Part shown: piece after piece, positions 7,501 through 11,521 of the stretch | How positions within the stretch are numbered: the stretch's first letter is position 1 | Layout: every line of letters begins with the position of its first letter | Assembly (NCBI GenBank): GCA_963803295.1 | Contig: CAWDMC010000001.1 | Span: 1-11,521, forward strand | From: CAWDMC01 sp963803295 | Lineage (GTDB): Bacteria > Acidobacteriota > Terriglobia > UBA7540 | Length of the DNA: 11,521 nucleotides | Direction of reading: 5' to 3' | Translations under genes and position numbers: made by a program | Notes under the pieces: model-generated | Seen by the model: only the letters and a program-made list of their open reading frames with translations | Told to the model about the DNA's origin: nothing | The model's database searches: none

Positions 7501-8803
7501 CAGCACGCTCAGTGGAGCGGGAGACCCGCGATTCGCCCTCGCGGTATTGAAGCTCTCCCTTGATCCGAGCGCCGAGGTGCAGAAGACGGTCCGCTATGTT
7601 TACGAAAACGGGCAGCGAGGAGTCCTCAACCTCGCTGGACCCGAATTGCCCGATGCCACGCTAGTAAAGACAGTGGTTCAAATCCTTGAGCGGGGGAATC
7701 CGGATAGTCAAGCCGTGGTATTGCCCCTCCTGGCCAGCCTGCCAGCCGGTTCAGCGTTGAGCCGCGAGCCGGGGGTGCAAGCCGCTCTCCGCTCCTTGCT
7801 CGAACGTCAGCCGCGACCATCCAATTACCCCGAAGTGCTCGACGCTGCGTCGGGATTCAGCCAGCTGATGCAAGATATGAAACTGCGGGACCAGATATTC
7901 GCGGGTTTGACCGACCCAGACCCGAGTATCCAGCGGGCTGCGATCCGGATCTGTCTGGAACACTTTCTTACCGATCCAAAGACTGCGACGCAGGTGTCGC
8001 AGGCATTTGAGCATTTTGGAAGCTCCGAGCATGGCATCCTGATAGAAGAAGTCAATGATCCCAAGTTCATGCGTCGTCATCTCGGCGTATCGGGCGGGGC
8101 TGTATCCCAGGATCAAGCTTATTTCCTCGGCCACAATAAGTTTTACAAGGACCCTGACTTTCTCGCCCAACCTGTCGTCCTGAGTACGGTCATGGCGAGC
8201 ATCGATGACCGGGACGCCAACGTTCGCGCGGCCGCCTTGGACCTGCTTCGCAAAGTAAAAGGGATTGAGCAGCGTCAGGACTTCCGAGCCGCTCTCGAGA
8301 GACTACAGCAGGAGTCGAACCCCCGCCTTCAGGTGATCGCGCAGCGGGTATTAGCCGGAAAGAAGTTGTCCGATGCATTGGCGGACGTGCAACCCGGCTC
8401 CGTACTTGATTACAACTTCTTCGTCGCCCGTGTGGAGCCGATCCTCGCCACAGTCGGGCCCGATGGCAAGGCTTGTGTCTTTTGCCACGCCAGCCACGTC
8501 ATCTTCAAGTTGCATCCGCCTAATGAGGAGGGCACCTTCTCTCCGCAGGATAGCGAAGAGAACTACAAGTACGCGATGCGGGTCGTGAGCATTAACGATC
8601 CTACGCACAGCTTGATGCTGATCAAGCCGACGCGGCCGACGGATGCCGGAGGCGACGTGGGGGACTACCTGGCAACCCACAACGGCGGTCAACGCTGGCG
8701 AGGCAATGAGTCGAGCTGGCAGTACAAGACCATCCTCGAATGGATACGCGGAGCAACGCTCGAAACGGCAACACAGTATCGGGCCGGACAAGCGGTCCAG
8801 TAG
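4502..8803 (+). CDS. Exported HEAT-repeat protein with two c-type haem motifs
   Basis: The product is 1433 residues, of unknown function. I chose the GTG at 4502 over the GTG at 4499 because GGAGG at 4491-4495 then lies six bases away rather than three. Residues 1-35 form a signal peptide (Arg-rich start, hydrophobic core, SVHAGHA exit), so it acts outside the cytoplasmic membrane. CIACH at 343-347 and CVFCH at 1325-1329 are covalent haem c sites; SLMLIKP after the second may supply a distal Met. Residues about 530-620 carry EGTWPYP and EGSWEGD, like QW-type repeats of alpha-toroid folds. HEAT-like repeats occupy about 670-860 (AREAAARALGHMADPGALPI, VRFQAASGLWRWYY) and recur at about 1130-1250. 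It may transfer electrons within a periplasmic complex, but no redox partner is adjacent. The next gene is 340 bases away. Confidence 0.85.
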   Translation: MRTGTRPLGVLFQVLMGGAGLLLAISILHSVHAGHADEIATPANRITLGQAQAGSLYAVTVSIKDPARIQGKDAVHVGISDAQGSITDKWLHSADLDFYFTFRSRTSGPVVATLRGSPGRAAPPPISTTFRRVPESKSASMSDGRLVGVIAAAPNGTWQTAQPFEFGQTIYGSSDERPYAPSPTEDAYAAMLKGFQWFRFRFPGNEPRLVYFELTTTDRDVPLDIDIFTLGKNGAGQPDVVPYRQGESVYSIEATQNYPGLYKFRTRILNPGQIYFVRVAANHPPYQVRTYDYPIPPYTDPRQAVRTGMDFLIDMGDTWLSNEPRRGAVALRTTMAHSETQLCIACHPTQFTARGYLTAIRNGYPPTQREALEFITDRIYNNARPLYGEPGTNWVRVIYSARTVASRLPVIEHQYEANVTHDSPRSGFDIPYANFLKIHYRDVKQMPGDEADGCEPEVSPFEIATQSWQTFDLLYQQTHDVQWLAERDKVERLALPYEPKNMIDLNWKIHFLATVNRQKYAAQLNQLIDQLYTFETPEGTWPYPLDKMAKPADFISYHAILALALAGRRPETDPHLACAVQACLRAQRPEGSWEGDPVYQGFNTPFRATQFAVMALSTLYPGTTQAKNWDAAYPPPPTELATENLPLLLTQLDQFWDLAPEPVLRQIRNILAASDQPLAREAAARALGHMADPGALPILTQALGDPTKMVQCSAAYAIRMIVSRRPKVAANGRSLLAAALRSSDARTRWGAARVFNQHFKSLTDDPQLLAALTADLKDPVPFVRFQAASGLWRWYYWQIDHRDERNSIMESLTARLGAESDPMVRRGLQESVYDVLDENTGYLAAWIKTASTQSDKEAIESGYEAVARDQAKVLARVLVASSAEGREAILNALWDFHVRHYALPRVKEGTVSIGLPAVLTKYVGGVPDLHTPGYEYPPYRETVDFKYDVHNGFYQTRVGNDSDLIHFFPNSGPELENALLACLGGRGVADRTKIEVLKAGSTLSGAGDPRFALAVLKLSLDPSAEVQKTVRYVYENGQRGVLNLAGPELPDATLVKTVVQILERGNPDSQAVVLPLLASLPAGSALSREPGVQAALRSLLERQPRPSNYPEVLDAASGFSQLMQDMKLRDQIFAGLTDPDPSIQRAAIRICLEHFLTDPKTATQVSQAFEHFGSSEHGILIEEVNDPKFMRRHLGVSGGAVSQDQAYFLGHNKFYKDPDFLAQPVVLSTVMASIDDRDANVRAAALDLLRKVKGIEQRQDFRAALERLQQESNPRLQVIAQRVLAGKKLSDALADVQPGSVLDYNFFVARVEPILATVGPDGKACVFCHASHVIFKLHPPNEEGTFSPQDSEENYKYAMRVVSINDPTHSLMLIKPTRPTDAGGDVGDYLATHNGGQRWRGNESSWQYKTILEWIRGATLETATQYRAGQAVQ

Positions 8804-9144
8804 CTTTTGGTTCGCAGCTTTCGGGCGGGGTCCTTCGGCAGCTGGAGGATTCCTTTGCTCTCAGTCTCGGACCGGGCACGCGGCCGGTTGACGGGCCAAG
8901 ACCCAGACCCTACACCAACCGCATGCAAATACATTTAATCCCGAGAAGGAAGCCTACCTCGCACAAATCGCTTCTCACCAGCCCGCCTTGTCCATCCGTA
9001 TGACGATGCGGCCATTGTTCTGATGCGATGCGGCCCGCCTCAAAGCCTGCCGCATCGAGCGCGGCGAAACTCATTTCGATATCCCCAACTACATTGGTGT
9101 TGGTTTGGTCCGGGGAGTCAATCGGTATCTCAGGAAAATAGCGG
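8804..9144. other. Intergenic region without a supported gene
   Basis: About 340 bases between the large cytochrome gene and DUF1275. I see no convincing protein. A minus-strand frame (9194-8910) gives a 94-residue translation that I do not recognise. The only clear structure is the repeat cluster at 9004-9057. No intrinsic terminator with a T-tract was found after 8803. Confidence 0.5.
9004..9057. repeat. Three copies of CGATGCGGC, two direct and one inverted
   Basis: CGATGCGGCC occurs at 9004-9013 and 9026-9035, 22 bases apart start to start, and GCCGCATCG (the inverse) at 9049-9057. The second and third copies can form a nine-pair stem with a 14-base loop. The cluster sits about 90 bases before the DUF1275 start, so it may be an operator or leader structure. 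No T-tract follows. Confidence 0.5.
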
Positions 9145-9832
9145 ATGACACAAGACAGTGGATCGACAGAGCTGACCCTTCGGACGACGGTCAATCTGTT
9201 CGTATTGACTTGTGTAGCCGGGATAATGGACGCGCTGAGTTATCTACGCTCGGGCGTCTTCACTGCGAACATGACGGAAAACACAGTCGTGCTCGGGCTG
9301 GCGGTGGTGGGGCCCGATCGGTCTCGTTTGCTTCTCTGCACTACCGCCTTGTGCGCGTTTGCAGCAGGCGCCTTAATGGCCGGTTTCGTGCTCGTTCAGC
9401 CCCATCGGCGTGAGGAATGGAGAGGCGAACTGAAGTTAGGCGTTAGGTTGCAACTTCCCTTCGTGGTCGCGTTTGCGCTGCTACTCTCGTTCTCGTCGGC
9501 GCCGACGCCGCACTGGACCACGGCCGCCCTAATTGCAACCGCTGCATGTGCTTTAGGTATTCAGAGTGTCGCGGTTCGCCGGCTCAGACTTTTCCGGGGT
9601 GGTAACTACGTTCATCACGGGGACAATTACGACCGCTGTCGTGTCTTTGCTCTCTAAGAGCGAACCGGGAGTCGATCCCCGCAGGAACTCACCGCCGCTT
9701 CTTGCCGCGATGTTGGTTTGTTACGTCTTGGCCGCTGCTGCGGGAGCCCCGGTCTACAAGCACAAAGCGCTTTCGGCGTTGATTCTCTTGGCCGCAGTCG
9801 GGGCCGTGCAGATTCGGTCATTCAGGGATTAA
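9145..9832 (+). pseudogene. DUF1275 (YoaK-like) membrane protein, split by a +1 frameshift
   Basis: Together the two frames give about 228 residues, the normal size of the family. The first frame has the family opening (FVLTCVAGIMDALSYL, GVFTANMTENTVVLGLAV) with hydrophobic segments, and runs to AVRRLRLF near 9593. The second frame picks up at SGVVTTFITGTITTAVVSLL and ends after three more hydrophobic stretches with a TAA at 9830. The shift is one extra T in CTTTTCC (9589-9595); with three T's the frame reads RRLRLSGVVTTF. In related proteins the N-terminal motif is TGNT; here it reads TENT. A ribosome binding site AGGA lies about ten bases upstream of the ATG. It is a predicted inner-membrane protein of unknown substrate. 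Apart from the one base it looks intact, so a very recent mutation or a sequencing error is possible. Confidence 0.8.
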
Positions 9833-9879
9833 TGGCACAGATAGCGCCCAGGTAGCGTACTCGCCATGCTGTGCGGGCG

Positions 9880-9900
9880 CGGGCAGATGCCCGGCATTTT
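9880..9900 (+). terminator. Weak terminator-like hairpin after DUF1275
   Basis: CGGGC (9880-9884), loop AGAT, GCCCG (9889-9893), then GCA and TTTT (9897-9900). The stem is short and the T-run only four bases long. It lies 48 bases after the DUF1275 stop and close to the DUF4396 ribosome binding site, so it may reduce read-through or act on initiation. Confidence 0.3.
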
Positions 9901-9917
9901 GCGCGGGAGGCGAATCG

Positions 9918-10616
9918 ATGGTAGCGAACTGGCTTCACACCCTGGCGATTATTTCACTGGTGAGCGCCGTTTTTTGCGCAGGAGTAATCTCAGTCGACAT
10001 TCTGCGGGGAAACAAACAGCAAATGGGCATCATGAGTGTTGTTTGGCCGGTCACGACGCTGTGGTCGGGCCCCCTCGACCTGTGGGCCTATTTCCAATTC
10101 GGCCGCACGTCGACACATCACGGCGTCGAAGACACCAAACGGAAAGGCAACGAAGGTTCGAGTCAGGAAAGACCCTACGCCGTAGCCGTCGCAATTAGTG
10201 CGACGCATTGCGGCGCTGGCTGCACGTTAGGCGATATCATCGCCGAATGGGTTCGCTTCGCTGCGCCCTTTGTGATTGCGGGTGTGGCCCTCTTCGGCGC
10301 CTGGGCGCTGGATTATGCGTTCGCGTTCTTGATTGGCATTGCCTTTCAGTACCTCGCGATCGCTCCTATGCGGAATCTTCCCTTTGGCAAAGAATTGCTG
10401 CAGGCACTCAAGGCCGACACATTGTCCCTGACCGCGTGGCAACTCGGAATGTACGGCTGGATGGGAGTCATGCGCTTTGCTGTGTTCAGGAAAGAGATTC
10501 CGAAGACCGACGCTGCCTTTTGGTTTCTCATGCAGCTCGCAATGTGCGCCGGTTTCCTGACCAGTTATCCCGTGAACTGGTGGCTGCTGAAAAAAGGTAT
10601 TAAAGAAGAAATGTAG
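9918..10616 (+). CDS. DUF4396 integral membrane protein
   Basis: This is a 232-residue membrane protein of unknown function that I assign to DUF4396. An N-terminal hydrophobic segment (LAIISLVSAVFCAGVISV) is followed by a Trp/Pro-rich stretch (VVWPVTTLWSGPLDLWAYF) and a hydrophilic loop. The hallmark core follows: THCGAGCTLGDIIAEW, with His97, Cys98 and Cys102, then LDYAFAFLIGIAFQYLAIAP, LKADTLSLTAWQLGMYGWM and a C-terminal YPVNWWLLKKGIKEEM. The HCGAGC cluster inside or next to a membrane helix may bind metal or haem; this is inference. GGGAGG at about 9905-9910 supports the ATG at 9918. It starts 85 bases after DUF1275, separated by a weak hairpin, so the two may share a transcript. Sequence and length look intact. 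Confidence 0.85.
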   Translation: MVANWLHTLAIISLVSAVFCAGVISVDILRGNKQQMGIMSVVWPVTTLWSGPLDLWAYFQFGRTSTHHGVEDTKRKGNEGSSQERPYAVAVAISATHCGAGCTLGDIIAEWVRFAAPFVIAGVALFGAWALDYAFAFLIGIAFQYLAIAPMRNLPFGKELLQALKADTLSLTAWQLGMYGWMGVMRFAVFRKEIPKTDAAFWFLMQLAMCAGFLTSYPVNWWLLKKGIKEEM

Positions 10617-11056
10617 TTTTTGTTCCGAAATGGGTTAGAGTTGGCGGAAGCTGACCGCGCAACGTATTTCTCGTCCAACGAAGAAAACAGAATCATCTAA
10701 ATGAGTAGGGAGATTGAGTGGGCAGAACTCTGCCACGCCCACAAAGATGAATTTGCCCAACGAGGATGGAGCGGCTAATAAATGGTCGTGATTGCTTCAC
10801 CTCATGGATGGGTGAAGAAGCGGACATCATGTCGTTGGCGGAACCATGGAGACCGTCGCGCAAGGAGAGTTAAACCGCATCAGATCAGACGGCCGCAAAG
10901 CACTGATTCATCACGAGGCCAAAGCTCACTGGCAGCCTCTTACAAGAGGGATGGAAGGATGAATGTCCACTGCAGGTCTTTGTTCATTTCCTGGCGTTGC
11001 AGCGTTCCATAGAGCCTGCGTTTAGCCATTCTTCGGCTAGAATAGGAGCTAATAGT
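10617..11056. other. Intergenic region with hairpins and no supported gene
   Basis: About 440 bases between DUF4396 and the enolase-superfamily gene. Small open frames exist at 10701-10778 (25 codons, ending TAATAA) and 10846-10962 (38 codons, starting METVAQGELNRIRSDG). Neither has a good ribosome binding site or a recognised product. Two stem-loops stand out. GTGGGCAG (10718-10725) can pair with CTGCCAC (10730-10736), or its first six bases with GCCCAC (10737-10742). CTTCACC (10795-10801) pairs with GGTGAAG (10811-10817). A short T-run follows the DUF4396 stop (10617-10622) but no stem precedes it. Confidence 0.4.
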
Positions 11057-11521
11057 ATTCGGGAGTCAGTCAAAATAACGCGACTGCAGGTTACCTGCTT
11101 TACAGTTCCGACCGATGCTCCCGAAGCGGATGGAACTCTCAGCTGGGATAAAACCACACTCGTTCTGGTTCAGGTAAGCGCGGGAGATAAACAGGGGCTT
11201 GGTTTCACCTACGCTGACCGAACCACGGGGGAACTGGTGCGTTCATTGCTGGCTGATCGGGTTGTAGGGCGTGACGCGATGGATGTTCCCGGGATATGGT
11301 CAGCCATGGTTCATGCCATTCGTAATCTTGGCCGTCCCGGCATTGCCTCTATGGCAATCGCCGCAGTGGACAACACCTTGTGGGATTTGAAAGCCAAGCT
11401 TCTCAATCTTCCCTTGGCGAAGGTGCTTGGCGCGGTGCGCGAGGGAGTACCCGTTTATGGCAGTGGCGGATTTACCTCCTACTCTGATGAGCAGTTAACC
11501 AACCAACTCGGTGGGTGGGTT
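11057..11521 (+). CDS. Enolase-superfamily enzyme (mandelate racemase/muconate cycloisomerase type), N-terminal part
   Basis: The first 155 codons are visible; the gene continues past the window. The N-terminal capping domain is recognisable from FTVPTDAPEADGTLSW, then GLGFTYADRTTGEL, AIRNLGRPGIASMAIAAVDN and TLWDLKAKLLNLPLAKVLG, and the start of the barrel domain GSGGFTSYSDEQL. Such enzymes abstract the proton alpha to a carboxylate, commonly in sugar-acid dehydration; the catalytic Lys and metal ligands lie beyond the window, so the substrate is open. No ATG, GTG or TTG sits at a suitable place near the domain start. ATT at 11057 has AGGAG at 11044-11048 with eight bases spacing and gives a family-typical N-terminus, so I use it, tentatively. 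An in-frame TTG at 10997 lacks a binding site. Confidence 0.8.
   Translation, partial: MRESVKITRLQVTCFTVPTDAPEADGTLSWDKTTLVLVQVSAGDKQGLGFTYADRTTGELVRSLLADRVVGRDAMDVPGIWSAMVHAIRNLGRPGIASMAIAAVDNTLWDLKAKLLNLPLAKVLGAVREGVPVYGSGGFTSYSDEQLTNQLGGWV

Noticed and set aside
6121..8791. Several frames of 60-146 residues within the large cytochrome gene on both strands
   Set aside because: All lie wholly inside a 1433-codon frame with signal peptide, haem motifs and repeats, so they are shadows.
8910..9194. Minus-strand 94-residue frame between the cytochrome gene and DUF1275
   Set aside because: Part of the translation looks protein-like, but I recognise no family, there is no ribosome binding site, and it overlaps the repeat cluster and the DUF1275 start.
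10782..11012. Plus-strand 76-residue frame
   Set aside because: Arg-rich, no family resemblance, no ribosome binding site, and it overlaps hairpins and the enolase leader in a different frame.

Overview
The window is GC-rich bacterial DNA with two very different halves. No taxonomic marker is present. The gene families (a multidomain HEAT/c-type cytochrome protein, DUF1275, DUF4396, a DUF5372-DUF6788-serine recombinase module, and a conserved 'FYEHH...LLNGLIQPFQQPERV' protein family) make me think of Acidobacteriota, possibly the Solibacter/Bryobacter side. That is an inference from family recall and was not tested.

Positions 1 to about 4370 are mobile-element debris, nested and mostly broken. 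On the minus strand, reading from high to low coordinates, are a DUF5372 gene (1234-902), a DUF6788 gene (874-536) and a large serine recombinase that runs off the window start (399-1). Directly upstream of DUF5372 lies the 5' part of a group II intron, also on the minus strand. It begins with GTGCGC at 2289 and is cut inside the reverse transcriptase at about 1250. The intron's first base is one nucleotide from the ATG of a plus-strand gene (2291-3914) of a conserved but functionally unknown family. That gene is dead: it has at least three single-base frameshifts, and about 219 bp (2450-2668) inside it is inverted. A degraded tyrosine recombinase C-terminus follows on the minus strand (4366-3991).

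Positions from about 4440 to the end read as ordinary chromosomal genes, all on the plus strand. First comes a 1433-residue exported protein with two CxxCH haem sites, a toroid-like helical region and HEAT-like repeats (4502-8803). It is preceded by a hairpin that abuts its ribosome binding site. Next are a DUF1275 membrane protein split by one extra T (9145-9832), a DUF4396 membrane protein (9918-10616), a roughly 440-base stretch with hairpins but no convincing gene, and the start of an enolase-superfamily enzyme of the mandelate racemase/muconate cycloisomerase type (11057 to the window end).

The chromosomal genes do not form an obvious single pathway. The clearest new material is structural: the intragenic inversion, the antisense intron at a start codon, the three-gene recombinase module, and the unusual architecture of the large cytochrome protein. 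I found no CRISPR array, tRNA or rRNA.
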